From positions 3,198 through 67,197 of the forward strand of contig JAZLIS010000094.1 of NCBI GenBank assembly GCA_045617505.1: a stretch of DNA of 64,000 nt, given 5' to 3'. The notes beneath the pieces were generated by a model that did no database searches, was not told the DNA's origin, and saw only the letters and a program-made list of their open reading frames with translations. This document shows, one piece after another, positions 15,880 through 27,300 of this stretch (positions are counted from its first letter, which is position 1; every line of letters begins with the position of its first letter). The DNA comes from Cacconaster sp045617505. Lineage in GTDB: Bacteria > Bacteroidota > Bacteroidia > Bacteroidales > UBA932. Position numbers and translations under genes: made by a program.

Positions 15880-15957
15880 TTCTTTCAGGGGGCTGGGGGT
15901 AACTTTCTTTGGCAGGGGTTTGGGGACGGCAAGTCCCCATTATCATTTCTGAAAGAA
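15880..15957 (+). terminator. Compound terminator after integrase
   Basis: Outer arms TTCTTTCAG (15880-15888) and CTGAAAGAA (15949-15957) enclose an inner 7-bp hairpin TGGGGAC...GTCCCCA (15921-15939). An A/T-rich, T-run tract follows at 15960-15984. This looks like a transcription terminator directly after the integrase stop. The wider gene-free stretch 15880-16247 also holds the hairpin, phased sites and inverted repeat listed next. Confidence 0.55.
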
Positions 15958-15987
15958 ATAAAAATTATTGTTATTGTTTTTTTTCTC

Positions 15988-16013
15988 GCGCGCGTGCGTG
16001 CGCACACGCGCGC
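15988..16013. repeat. GC-alternating hairpin (Z-DNA-prone)
   Basis: GCGCGCGTG (15988-15996) pairs perfectly with CACGCGCGC (16005-16013) around an 8-nt loop. Nearly the whole element alternates purine and pyrimidine and sits directly after eight Ts (15977-15984). It differs sharply from the AT-rich surroundings. The T-run precedes the hairpin on the plus strand, so it is not a normal intrinsic terminator in either direction. Confidence 0.6.
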
Positions 16014-16068
16014 CAAGAAGAATAATAATATACTCTTATTTCTTTACTCTACTCTCTTTTGTTTCAAA

Positions 16069-16181
16069 ATGTATGCATTATCGGCCAAAATGTATGCATT
16101 ATCGCTGATAATGTTTACATGTATACATTTTGAGCAATAATGTTGACATTATCAACGAAAATGTTGACATCGTGCATACAT
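16069..16181. repeat. Phased array of ATGTNNNCAT boxes (possible pac/partition/operator array)
   Basis: Boxes of the form ATGTNNNCAT begin at 16069, 16090 and 16111 (ATGTATGCAT twice, ATGTTTACAT) and again at 16119, 16140 and 16161 (ATGTATACAT, ATGTTGACAT twice). Each set has exactly 21-bp spacing, two helical turns. A further inverted-type copy GTGCATACAT lies at 16172. Most boxes are partly palindromic. Regular 21-bp phasing implies cooperative binding of a protein on one DNA face. The array lies next to the probable small-terminase gene, so a packaging site is one possibility; a replication or partition site is another. Confidence 0.7.
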
Positions 16182-16186
16182 TAAGA

Positions 16187-16227
16187 AAATGCACACTTTG
16201 CGCGGAAATCGTGCAGCATGTGCATTT
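16187..16227. repeat. Inverted repeat AAATGCACA/TGTGCATTT
   Basis: Nine-base arms at 16187-16195 and 16219-16227 flank a 23-nt centre containing GCGCGG. It lies between the phased-box array and the stop of the small-terminase-like gene. It may be part of the same protein-binding site, or a minus-strand terminator. Confidence 0.4.
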
Positions 16228-16247
16228 CTAAAATAGACGGTTATAGA

Positions 16248-16526
16248 CTACTTGATTTTGGACAGCTCGACAAGTTTGTCCTCAATCGTTTTGTCCTCTT
16301 CCTTCCTGACTTCCGCCTGTATGGACTGCATCTTCGGTGTGGTGTACTGCATAAACTTTTCAGCCATCGTAATGCGCTCAACAGGTTTCAATGCCTTGAA
16401 GTCAGAATCCATCAGGCCACTTTCTGAATAATCATCAAGAAGTTCCTGGATTACTGCCTTCATCTTCTTCGTTGTCTTGTTCTGGGAGCCGGGTAGCCGG
16501 CCTCCTGTTTTTCTTCCTTTTGCCAT
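16248..16526 (-). CDS. Probable terminase small subunit/DNA-binding protein
   Basis: A 92-residue protein opening MAKGRKTGGRLPGSQNKTTK. The Gly/Arg/Lys-rich 'GRKxGxxxGSxNKxT' start is seen in many small-terminase-like DNA-binding phage proteins. A helical middle (KMKAVIQELLDDYSESGLMD) and an acidic/basic C-terminal coil follow. It has its own minus-strand promoter-like element and faces the phased array. It is alone on this strand between plus-strand modules. TerS is my best guess; a transcriptional regulator is the alternative. Confidence 0.5.
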   Translation of the reverse strand: MAKGRKTGGRLPGSQNKTTKKMKAVIQELLDDYSESGLMDSDFKALKPVERITMAEKFMQYTTPKMQSIQAEVRKEEDKTIEDKLVELSKIK

Positions 16527-16555
16527 ACCGTCAGTTAATACTTAAAAAGTTGGAG

Positions 16556-16563
16556 CAAATATA
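16556..16563 (-). promoter_or_regulatory. Minus-strand -7 element TATATTTG
   Basis: On the minus strand TATATTTG fits TAnnTTTG, about 30 nt upstream of the ATG at 16526. The surrounding TATATTTGCTCC also occurs at the scaffold-gene promoter (42435), which suggests a shared late-type promoter. The -33 box is weak. Confidence 0.4.
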
Positions 16564-16615
16564 GGTCGTTAAATTAGCCGCAGAATTATAAGTATTTACT
16601 TAAAAACATAATACA

Positions 16616-17113
16616 ATGGGACTAATTGGATCGGCCATAGGTGCTGGAATGCAGGCGGCAGGAGCTATTTTCGGCGGCATCAAGACTGCCAAGGCAATGA
16701 AAGAGGTTCAGGCAAACCTCAAGAAACAGCAGGAAGCGAATCAGGATTGGTATGACAGAAGGTACAACGAGGATGCTACACAGAGGGCAGACGCGCAGCG
16801 CCTTCTCACTATGACTGAGGAATCTATCAAGAACCGTAACAGGCAGGCGGCAGGTGCTGCGGCCGTTATGGGCGGAACCGAAGAATCTGTTGCGGCGGCC
16901 AAGGCTGCCAACAATCAGGCTCTCGCAGACACTATGAGCAATATCAATGCTCAAGCAGATGCTCGCAAGGATGCAATTGAGCAGCAATTTCAGGCGAAGG
17001 ACGCGGCTCTCCAAGGCCAGCAGAATGAACTAACGATGAAGAAGGCCGAAGCTACTGCACAGGCAGTCCAGGGAGTTGCCGGAGCCGCCGGAAACATAGC
17101 AAAAATGTTCTGA
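16616..17113 (+). CDS. Internal virion/ejection protein
   Basis: A 165-residue protein. A Gly/Ala-rich amphipathic N-terminus (MGLIGSAIGAGMQAAGAIFG) leads to a Gln/Ala-rich helix (VQANLKKQQEANQDWYDRRY). The C-terminus is again Gly/Ala-rich (QAVQGVAGAAGNIAKMF). This pattern is typical of small ejection proteins such as P22 gp7 or T7 gp14, which enter the host envelope with the DNA. It starts an operon with the next gene (1-nt gap) and the giant polyvalent protein. Confidence 0.6.
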   Translation: MGLIGSAIGAGMQAAGAIFGGIKTAKAMKEVQANLKKQQEANQDWYDRRYNEDATQRADAQRLLTMTEESIKNRNRQAAGAAAVMGGTEESVAAAKAANNQALADTMSNINAQADARKDAIEQQFQAKDAALQGQQNELTMKKAEATAQAVQGVAGAAGNIAKMF

Positions 17114-17114
17114 T

Positions 17115-18350
17115 ATGAGTACGATAAACGACATCCTGCAGAACGGAGGCACAACAACGCCTCCTTCCCCTCCTTCATCTGGAACACTTGTCCAGCAGAA
17201 CGCCGAACAGACACAGGGAACACCACCGGCACAGCCTTCCCACGAGAACGGCGGTACCGGAGATAAGTCTGGAAGCCCTGCACTCTCACAGCAGTCTGGA
17301 GAGTCAATACCTGCCGTTTCTCCGGCTATTCAGGCGAAAGCCGTAGTTCAGACCCCTGCAGCACTTGCGAATCCTCAAAAACCCCAGGCTTCAAGTGTTC
17401 AGTCTCAATCAACGGATCAACAGCAGCAGTCAATGACGTATGAGCAGATGATTCAGCAGACCAGCACGTACAAGCCGCCAACTCCGGAGGAACTTGAAGC
17501 ATTGAAGAAGAAGGAGAAACGCGAAGCAATATTCTCTGCCATTGGTGAGGGCATCAGTTCCCTTGCCAATCTCTATTTTGCTTCACAATCTGGCGTTAAT
17601 ATGTATGACCCAAGAAAAGGTATAGGCGCAGCGCATATCGAGAAGTGGGACAAGTTACGTAAAGAAAACGAGAAGAATAGTGAGCAGTATATGAAACTCA
17701 CTATGCAGGCAAGACAGGCAGACGATGCCAAGGCCCGTGATGAACGTAATTGGCAGAATACCTTGGCCCAGCAGAAAGAAGCCGCAGAACGTTGGAAGCA
17801 GCAGTTCGAGCACCAGCAGGAACGTGAGCGGAAGGCCGATGAAAGATACGATGCGGAGCAGGCATACAAGAAAGAGCGCGACCAGAAGGCTGACGAACTG
17901 CGCGACAAGCAGTTCAATGAATCCGTACGTCAGTTCAATGTATCCTCCGCTCAATCCGCCCAGAGGATTAAGAATGAGTCCGTACGTCTCTCTCGTGAAA
18001 TGAAGAAGGACGTTGTGACTTTCACTCTCGGTACAGGAAAGGGAAATATCGAGATCCCGAAAGATGCACTCAATGCCGCGAATGTAGCCCACGTATTCAG
18101 TATGCTCCCTGATGATGTCCGTGCCCAGGTCAAGGGCGATGCAATTATCGGCAAGGACATTACCGGTGAATCTATGGTCGTTGGTTACAAGGAGCCGAGT
18201 ACGGAGGCGATGCTTATTGCCATCGGTACCAATATCGAAGGTAATTCTAATGTGCAGGACGCTCTGCGCGAACTCGGAGGAAAGAAACCAGCCGGAAAGA
18301 AAGCCAACCCTATGGGTGGTGGGGATAAGAAACCAAATCCAATGCAGTAA
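17115..18350 (+). CDS. Coiled-coil virion (ejection) protein
   Basis: A 411-residue protein. About 125 residues of low-complexity Pro/Gln/Ser/Thr sequence start it. A short hydrophobic stretch follows (AIFSAIGEGISSLANLYFAS, about 138-157), then long charged Gln/Arg/Glu coiled coils (about 175-300). A C-terminal Lys/Gly-rich tail (KKPAGKKANPMGGGDKKPNP) ends it. It lies between the small ejection protein and the polyvalent gene, 1-3 nt from each, so it likely belongs to the same internal complex. No enzymatic motif. Confidence 0.6.
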   Translation: MSTINDILQNGGTTTPPSPPSSGTLVQQNAEQTQGTPPAQPSHENGGTGDKSGSPALSQQSGESIPAVSPAIQAKAVVQTPAALANPQKPQASSVQSQSTDQQQQSMTYEQMIQQTSTYKPPTPEELEALKKKEKREAIFSAIGEGISSLANLYFASQSGVNMYDPRKGIGAAHIEKWDKLRKENEKNSEQYMKLTMQARQADDAKARDERNWQNTLAQQKEAAERWKQQFEHQQERERKADERYDAEQAYKKERDQKADELRDKQFNESVRQFNVSSAQSAQRIKNESVRLSREMKKDVVTFTLGTGKGNIEIPKDALNAANVAHVFSMLPDDVRAQVKGDAIIGKDITGESMVVGYKEPSTEAMLIAIGTNIEGNSNVQDALRELGGKKPAGKKANPMGGGDKKPNPMQ

Positions 18351-18353
18351 GTT

Positions 18354-21300
18354 ATGGACGATAATAAGAAGAAATTATATGATGCCCTGTCCCGAGACTA
18401 TGAACTTGGGACTTTCGAGCAATTCAGCAAGGATATAGAGGACGAAGGGAAGCGCAAGAAATTATATGATGCTACCAGCAAGGATTACGATTACGGCGAT
18501 TTTGACTCGTTCTCAAACCAGCTCGGCTTTTCAAAGGAGCAACAACCAGCACAACCCGTGCATACCTCAGCGGATAATGTTGTGACCGCGCCTTCGCAGC
18601 AGGAAGCCGAAGCAACTCCGGCACCTGATGCGACAAGTGCGCCTGCTCTCCAGCAGACTGTCAAGATGCCGGAAGTCGAGACCGCGCAGGTCCCGCAATT
18701 CAATGATTTGCCCCAGGACAGGACAAATAAGGCTTTTGTTGAGCAGCAGACACGCGAACAAGTTGCTGGAATGTCAGCACGTATTGATGAGCAGCTGAAC
18801 GCCGCGATAGGTGAATCCCAAAAAGCCTATGATGTGAAACAGGAAGAGGCGAAGAAGCAGCCTTTCTTCCGCCGTCTCCTTACAAGCATAGGTGAAAACT
18901 ATGCTCCTAACGGTGACATATCCATACCGGCGATGCGTCAGTACAATGAAGTAATGCAGGGAGCAGGCAATCTGGAACTCCAGAACAGGATCCAGAGCCT
19001 TCAAGCAGCAAGGAACTCTCTTTCCGATGCGCAGCGCATCATTAAGGAGGCTGACAAAGCCGTGCAGGAAGGCAACTTCGAAGGATTCTTCAAAGGTGCA
19101 GGACGTGGATTCGGTCAGCACCTTTTCGATGTTCGCACCTGGGATATGGGATTGTCTCAAATGCAGGATGCTGGAGTCCTTCTCGGTGCCCTCTCAAAGT
19201 TTGACAATGGCGAGCAGTTGACCGATGCAGAACAGGCTATGCTTGATGCAAAAGCCGTTGAAATGGCCACCAACGCCTATTTCGGTTCTTATGTGGGCAG
19301 AGGGTACAAGGCTGGAACAATAACGGCCGAGTCTATTCCTTTTATGCTTGAAATGTGCATCAACCCTGCATCCGGTATAGGTTCTGGAGTATCAAGCTCA
19401 CTCACAAGATATGCCCTGCAAAGATTCGGCAAGGAGGCCGTTAAGAAGAATGCCGGGAAATACGTAGCAGCTAAAGTGGGTGCTCGTGTACTCGGTGATG
19501 TTGCAGGAGCAGCTATTATGGCTGGTACCACAGGTGCAACCGGCGTTGCCGCAGATGCAATGGAGCGTATGGCAGGACATACCACGTTCGATACAGATGA
19601 TGAAGGACAGAGTTTCTTCACAGGCCACGTTGAGGCAGAGGACGCAGGAGCGGCATTCCGCAAGGCTTTTGCTTCAAGGGCGATAGAGAATCATTCTGAA
19701 ATGCTCGGCAATTACTTCGCTCCTGTCCTCGGTGCCGTGAGCAAGGGACTCGGGAAAGGTCTCGAAAAGATAGGTCTTGGTAAGGTCAATCAATTCTTTG
19801 ATGATGTTGCAGCAAGTGATTTCGCGAAAATCGTCACGGACTTCGAGAAGCACGCGCAGTGGCACGGGACAATCGGAGAATACGCAGAGGAAGTCCTCGG
19901 CAATATGGAAAACGCTGTTCTTGTCGGTGACCAGAACTTCGGAACAGGAGAAAACGGCATCTTCAATTTATCTGACAATATAGATACGTTCCTCGGTGTT
20001 GCCCTTATGAGTGGCGCTTTCAGTTCAATCAAGACAGGCGGCTATTTGTATGATAAGGCATCCAAATACAAGGCAAAAAATGATGTCGCAAAGGCTGACG
20101 CAGCTGCCCAGGCCGCGTATGATGACCCGGCAGGGTGGGAAGGCTTCAAAGAATTCCTGCACGGTGCCACCGAAGAGGAAGCCACATCAGCAGTCGCAGA
20201 CTTCCTCCGGGATGAAGAGGTGCCGGAAGAACGCAAGAAGGCTGTTCTTGACTACCTGAAGGCGGAGAAACGTTATGAAGGGTTTACAGTATCAGATGAG
20301 AAACGCCACTCGGAAGGTATTGTTCCTCCAGAAGTGATAGAGGCAGAGGATGCATTTGACGGTGGTTACTCTCTGGAGAGTGAGCAGGAAATGAACGATG
20401 CGAAGAATGAACTTGACTTGAAGCGCACTCAACTCCAACAGATACTTGGCCGAGATGACATATCTATTGCCGAGTTGTGGGACGGCTCAAATCAATTCTT
20501 CTCATCGGATCTCCCGTACACGGATGAGGAAAAAGACGTCATCGTTGACTACCTCAACGCGAAATCAACCTACGAAGGAATGATTCAGCGCGTTCAGGAT
20601 GACATTGAAAGTCGGACCTCTGCAGCCGTCAAAGTCATTGACGGAAATACCAACGTAGATTCAAGGCAAATTGTTCCTGCCACAATGAAAATCGAAGACC
20701 GAAAGGTCTATGTTGTCGGTGGGACCGTGAATATGAATGCCGATGATACTATGGTTGACAAAGAGGCATCGGACGAAAGCGTCATAGTCAAGGACGCAGA
20801 GACCGGCAAGATTGAGTTTGTGTCTCCTGATGCAATCCTACGTGTTGATTCTCCAATCAACCCGGAAGAGGAAAAGCAGAATATCACCAATCAGATACGT
20901 CAGGAACTTGCACAGGTCGCAGCCAACAAGATAGACGGCGTGTTGGGTTTTGCGCCTGATGATGTCTATTCCCTCATCGATGCCCAGGGCCAGAATATGA
21001 ACATCAAGATTGTTCCGAATGCTCAGGGTATTACTGACAATGGAGACGGCACAGTAAACTATGTCGTTCTTAATCCTGACGGTCTGGAATCTCTCAATCC
21101 AGATGGCAGCAGGGCAATATATACCCTGCCGAAAGCTAACATTCAGGAAATGGCTGCAACTGCAAATCTTGTACGCCTCAATCAGTTCGAGCAACAGAAG
21201 GCAGCGCAGCGTATAGATATGCGCCACCAGGAACAGCAGGCAAATCTTCCCGAATACGACATTAACGATAATGTGACGCTCTCTGCCAACGGGCAGCAGG

Positions 21301-24300
21301 TACGCGGCACTATCACAGCTCCTGCGGATGCGGACGGTAAGTATGAAGTATATACCGAAAGTCCGGTCAATGGCAAGAGGGTGAATATCTTTTCTGCCGA
21401 TGAACTTGCAGCAATGGTCATAGAACGCAACGGCGAAGCAGTGCAGAAGCAGGAGCCGTCACCGGCCGCACCTATTCAGGAAGAGGCAGTGCCAAAGCAG
21501 GAGGAACCGGCAGACACTCGCACGGCTCTTGAAAAGATACCTGTCAATGAGGCTGGCGTTCAGGAGTTTGAGAAGGCCCCTGTGGAAACAACATTTGATG
21601 CACTTGTTGAAATGAACGAAGGCAGCGAGGATGAAGCCATTGATACTGCGAAGCAGATGGCCGACAATGCCAGAAAGGAATTGGAGAAGGCGAAAAGGGC
21701 AAAGCCGAAGTCCGGAGCCACTGTCTTTGACATTCAGAACAACAAGGCTGCGCAGAAAGCCAATGTAAGGAAATGGTCTGACGCAGTCTCTTATTGGGAC
21801 CGTGTCGCTGGATTGCGTGAAGCACAGAAGAAAGCGGCCGAGGAAGAGGCAAAACGTCAGAAGCGTCTCCGTCTTGCAGAAGCAAGGCGTATTCAGCAGA
21901 AGGAAGGTCGCTACAAGGAAGAGAACGCATCTCTGGGCGATTATGTCTCCTTCCGCGACTATGTCCTCCGTATGGTCTCTACCGGAGCCGTCAAGTTCAA
22001 ATGGAAGGGCGATCCGAATAACAATGCCATAAAGGGTCTTGCACAGCATCTTGGTTTTTCCGGACAGAATGGAGAAATGCTCCGAAGAGGCTGGATGTTG
22101 AGCAATGAGACCGGCCAATATCCTGAACAGGCAGCAGAAGATTTGCTCGTAGGATATGCCGAGGATATGGGCGTCGATGTCGATAAGACCGGCGTTGACT
22201 CAATGGATGCTCTTAGTGAATTGCTCGATGTCCTTCTCTCGTATGACAATTCCAGAACGATGTTCGAGGCCGCACAATCTCTGCACGGTATGGATGAGAA
22301 CCAGATCAAAGCAGCGGAGCAGGAATACCTGCAGAAAGAACTTGAGCGAGCCGCATATGAGCAGGAGCAGCAGGGAGCGGTAATGTCTCACGATGAACTT
22401 GTCGAAAATGTCGGCAATATCCTGACCGAGACACAGGGCAATCCGAATCTTCTTACCAAGGCCAGCGATGAGGAACTTCAGCAGTTCTCCGACCTGTATG
22501 CTGATTTCGAGTTGGCAAATAATGAACTTGGCAAGGTTGCAGAGGTGAACGAGCCTGGTACCAGGTCAAGCGACAAGAAGATACAGGAAGCCGCAAAGAA
22601 GGCCATAGAAGAAGCGCAGCGGAAAGCTGCCGCCGCTTTCAGCCCGGTGGAGGAACTATACAGGACCCTTACATCGAAGTACGGCCTGGCGATGGATGCC
22701 GAGGAACAGGGCGCGGTGTCTCCTATTGAGGTTGCGCGGCAGGAAGTTGACACAGATCCAACCGAAGGACAGAAGAAGGCCGGCAACTATAAGATGGGCC
22801 ATATTGTCATAGACGGTCATAATATTTCTCTTGAAAATCCGAAAGGCTCCGTCCGTAAGGGTGCCGATGAGAACGGAAAGGAATGGCGTACTGAAATGAA
22901 GAATGACTACGGCTATATCCGTATGACCGAAGGCGTGGATGGAGACCATATTGACGTGTTCCTGTCCGACAATCCGGAGCAGGGTAATGTCTATGTCGTG
23001 GACCAGGTCAATCCAAAGGACGGCTCTTTCGATGAGCACAAGGTTATGTACGGCTTCAACTCCGTTGACGAGGCGAAGGCTGCATATCTATCCAACTACG
23101 AAGAAGGCTGGCAGGGCCTCGGCAATATCACTCCTGTAAGCAAGGAAGAATTCAAGAAATGGATTGATTCTTCCCACCGTAAGACAAAGCCCTTTGCCGA
23201 CTATGCAAGTGTCAAACCTCTGGCGGATAATTCCACCGAAATCGAGGGAATTGAGACTGAATTAACAAATAATGTAAATAATTCCACAAAAAATGTGGAT
23301 TCGGCCAGCCTCACTGATGCGATTCGCGATCTGTATGAGAAGGGGAAGGAATATGCCTCGAAGCTCTATCAGATGAAATACTTTGATGTGGCATCAACTC
23401 CAGACTTTATGAAGCAAATCGGACTTACCGGTGAACGCTTCACAATCAAATATGGCGTACTTTCACGTCACATAGGCAAGGATGAATCGCACACTCTTCC
23501 CGAATCCGTATGGAGCGAACTTCCAGAAGCCATACAGAATCCGTTTGCGATAACGAGAAGGACAGACAAGGAGGCCGGATACCGTCTTTATACAGCCATA
23601 AAGACTGACAAGGGGTATGTCGTTGTTGGGGCAGACGTGAAGAATGCAGGCAAGGACATTGAGGTCAATTCAATCTCCACCGTATTTGAGAGAGAAGGCG
23701 GCATCACTCAGAATGAAGAGGTGATCTACACAAGTGAAGGAATAACTCCTGAGCAACAGTCACTTCTCAAGAGGCCTAATTCCTCTCAATATACTGCCGG
23801 TCAGGAGCTATCTGGAAGCAAAGGTAGTGAAAATTCCGAATCTACAAGCACTTCAGTTGAAAAATCGTATGGCTCTGAAAACAAACTCGTTTCAAGTGAG
23901 CGCTATGAAGAGCTGAAAAAGAGAATGAAGGCAAAACTCGGGCAACTCAATTCAGGCCCAGATCCCGAAATGCTTGCTATCGGTTGTGAAATGGCTATGT
24001 ACCATATCGAAGCCGGGGCGAGAAAGTTTGCCGATTATGCGCAGAGAATGATTGAGGACCTGGGTGAAGGAATCCGCAAATATCTCAAAGCATTCTACAA
24101 CGGAGCACGTGACCTGCCGGGAATGGAAAGTTATGCTTCCGAACTTGATTCATACGATGATGTTTCAAAGGTTGATGTCAACGCCATAAACATTGCATCA
24201 GTTGCAAATAAAGTGACATCGGATGCAAATGCAATCAAGCCAGGGGATAAGGTTTTCTATAAGGGAAAGGAAATGCAGGTGACCGATGTCCACGAAAACG

Positions 24301-27300
24301 GCAATGTTGATTTGGTGTATGACCCTACGGGTTATCTCCCTGTTTATTCAACCGGCATTTCTCAATCAGAAATACAAAGTGTTCCAGAATCGGGCGAAAG
24401 TGTGCGAAAAGAGCCTGTTTCTGTTCCAAAAGAAGGTGAAAACGTTCCTAAAAGCACCGAAAGTGTGCCAGCCGAGAAGAATAGTGTTCCAGCAGGTGGC
24501 ACAATAGGAGCAATAACAAAGGACAAACACACCAAAACCGGAGAGGACCTTTGGGTAGTGAAAGCGAGTGACCGGGTGAGCAAGGAGGAATTTGCCGACC
24601 TGAAACGCCGGGCAAAGGCCAATGGCGGCTATTGGTCCTCATTCAAGAAAGGATTTATCTTCTCAACAGAAGAGGAAGCAAACAAGTTCAACAATCATAA
24701 TGCAAACAAAAATGGAGAAACCAGCACAGATGAACAGACAGCAGCAAATACGGCAGCTGTTGTCAGCGAAGCAATTACTGTTGCAGAAGAAGCAGGCTCT
24801 GCGGCAGAAGCAGAAACAATTGAGCCGGAGCGAATCGAAGAGCAAATAGCGAAGATTGACCAGACTCTTGATAAGGTAAACGAGCAGTTGGCACTCCTTG
24901 GCTATTACGAGGCTGATATGGACGATACTCAATTCAATGAGTCATACGGCTATATGAAGTCTGCGGAAAAGAAGGCGGTCAAGGATGCGGACCGACTTGC
25001 AAAGCAACTTGCAAAGGATTTGGGCATCACTGTTGGCAAAGGGAAGCTGGCCAAGGCGAACATAGCTCCGGCAGGTGGTGACATTACGTTCAACCTTCCA
25101 CTCAATGAGGGGAGGGAGCTATATGTAAATGTCAGGCTTACACCGGCGAACGGGGACAATCTCATAATAGGGGACGGCTATGTCAATGCTTCACCTTTCG
25201 GCAGGCTTGATATTATGTATCGTGTTGAGAATCCGGCCGTGTCTGGATTTGATAGATATGGCAGCAACAATTGGGAGCCTGCGAACGTCACATATAGCGC
25301 GTTCCTCTCGGACATAAGGAGGGTTGTAAAAGATTTCCTCCCTGAACAGAAACGTCCAGACCTCTTCGACATTGCCGAACAAACAGTTACCAGGTCAGAA
25401 GAGAAGAAATCAGGCAAAAAATCGCTACCTTCGTCAGAAGAAAGCATCGGTTCCCTGTTTGCGGATCTGTCCCCGGAAGAGGATGAAGCATATACAACGA
25501 CCCCGGAACCGAAACGTGAAAGGGTTGTGAATGGCTACAGGATTGGTGAGAAGGTTGTTTTCACACGTCCTGATAATGGCGAAAAGAAAGTCTTGCGAAT
25601 CGTTGACTTCGAGGGTGACAGGCCTGTGCTTGATTCCTTCGGCGTTAATTGGATATCCGAAGTTACCGATTGGAGTAACGTAGAGAAATATGTAGAACCT
25701 TCAAATAATGAAGATAATGACAACGTTCCAACAAGAAGCGCTGGAGAGAATGAACCAGTGGGAGAAGGAGACCGGGAGGCAACTGAACCAGCTGACGGAA
25801 GAGGAGTGGCTGGAAGTGATACCGACAATCCTTCCGATAACGAAAATGGAAGCAAACGAGTTCCTAAGAAGCCTGCTTCAACTTCCGTAAAGAAGAACAC
25901 ACACAACAATCGCGTTGAGCGTGGTGAATCATTTGCGCCTACAACACCAACGGAGCGATACAACGCCAATGTCGCTGCCATAAAGTTAATGAAGCAGCTT
26001 GTCGAAAGTGGCAGTGCTGCATCGAAGGCCGATATGGAGGTGCTACGTAGGTTCACCGGCTGGGGTGGACTCGGTGACGCTTTCAATGAAAACTCTTACA
26101 AATACAACGAGCTGCGCTCCCTTCTGACTGATGAAGAGCTGCAGAGCGCTGAAAGCAGCCGTAATTCAGCCTACTACACTCCGGTCGAAATCATTGATAC
26201 CCTTTGGGACATTGCAAAGAATCTTGGCTTCGAGGGAGGAAAAGTGCTTGAAGGCTCCGCAGGTATAGGCAATATCATTGCGTCAATGCCGAAGGCGATG
26301 AGCCAGGGCAGCGACATTACTGCCGTAGAGATTGATACCGTCTCCGGCAACATTCTCAAACTCCTGTATCCGGACGCTGATGTTCAGATCAAGGGATTCC
26401 AGGACACACGGATAGCCAACAACTCTGTTGACCTTGCGATAACCAATGTTCCTTTCGTTACAGGCCTGCACGTCTTTGATGAGGTTGAAAGAGACCTCAG
26501 CCATAAGTTCGGAGATATACACGACTTCTGTATTGCCAAGAATGTCCGCAAACTGAAGGAAGGAGGAATCGGTATTTTCATCACATCAAGCGGAACCCTC
26601 GACAAGAGTCGCAAGCTCCGTCAGTGGGTAACGAATGAAGGCCATTCGGATTTCATCGGAGCCTTCCGTCTCAACAATGAGACATTCGGTGGCACCAGCG
26701 TGACATCTGACATTATCGTCATCCGCAAGAGGGTCAACGATGTCCCTTCGCCAAATGCTATCGACGTGTCTGGTACTACCGTTGCATATCGTGCCACATA
26801 CAAGCACGAGGAAGCTGTATGGCAGGGCAGGCGCTCATTTGAATATCAGGACATAGAAGAGCCGGTTGCTATGGAGTACAACAACTATTTCATAGAACAT
26901 CCGGAGGCAATGGCAGGCAAGATGCAGTTTGCTTTTGAGGTAGATCCAAAGGAATCATACCGACCGAAAATCGCTGGCTGCTATCCTGATGACAAGAAGC
27001 CACAGATGAAAGTGCTCGGCCGTTGGGCGAAGTCTTTGCGCAATGATGCTGAACCGGCCCGGTCCACTACGACCGAATCCGGCAACAATGACCTCGAAAA
27101 AGTCGAGGGCAAGAAACAGGGGCAACTGTTGGTGAACAGCAAAGGCGAGGTCTGCTATTATAGCATAGACGCAGCTGTTCCCCTTGGAGTGAATAACAAC
27201 AAGGTCAAGGGCCAGACGAAAGAACAGGTAATCAAGGATTATGATGCCCTGAAAGATGCCATTTCTGCCGTTCTGGACTATCAGTCAAACAATGAATCAG

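Noticed and set aside
16069..16181. CRISPR array
   Set aside because: Boxes are only 10 bp with 11-bp gaps, partly palindromic, and no cas gene is present; a protein-binding array fits better.
21459..22118. 219-codon minus-strand ORF within the giant gene (and similar ones at 34638-35132 and 28036-28535)
   Set aside because: Antisense shadows of a continuous coding frame with recognisable domains on the plus strand.
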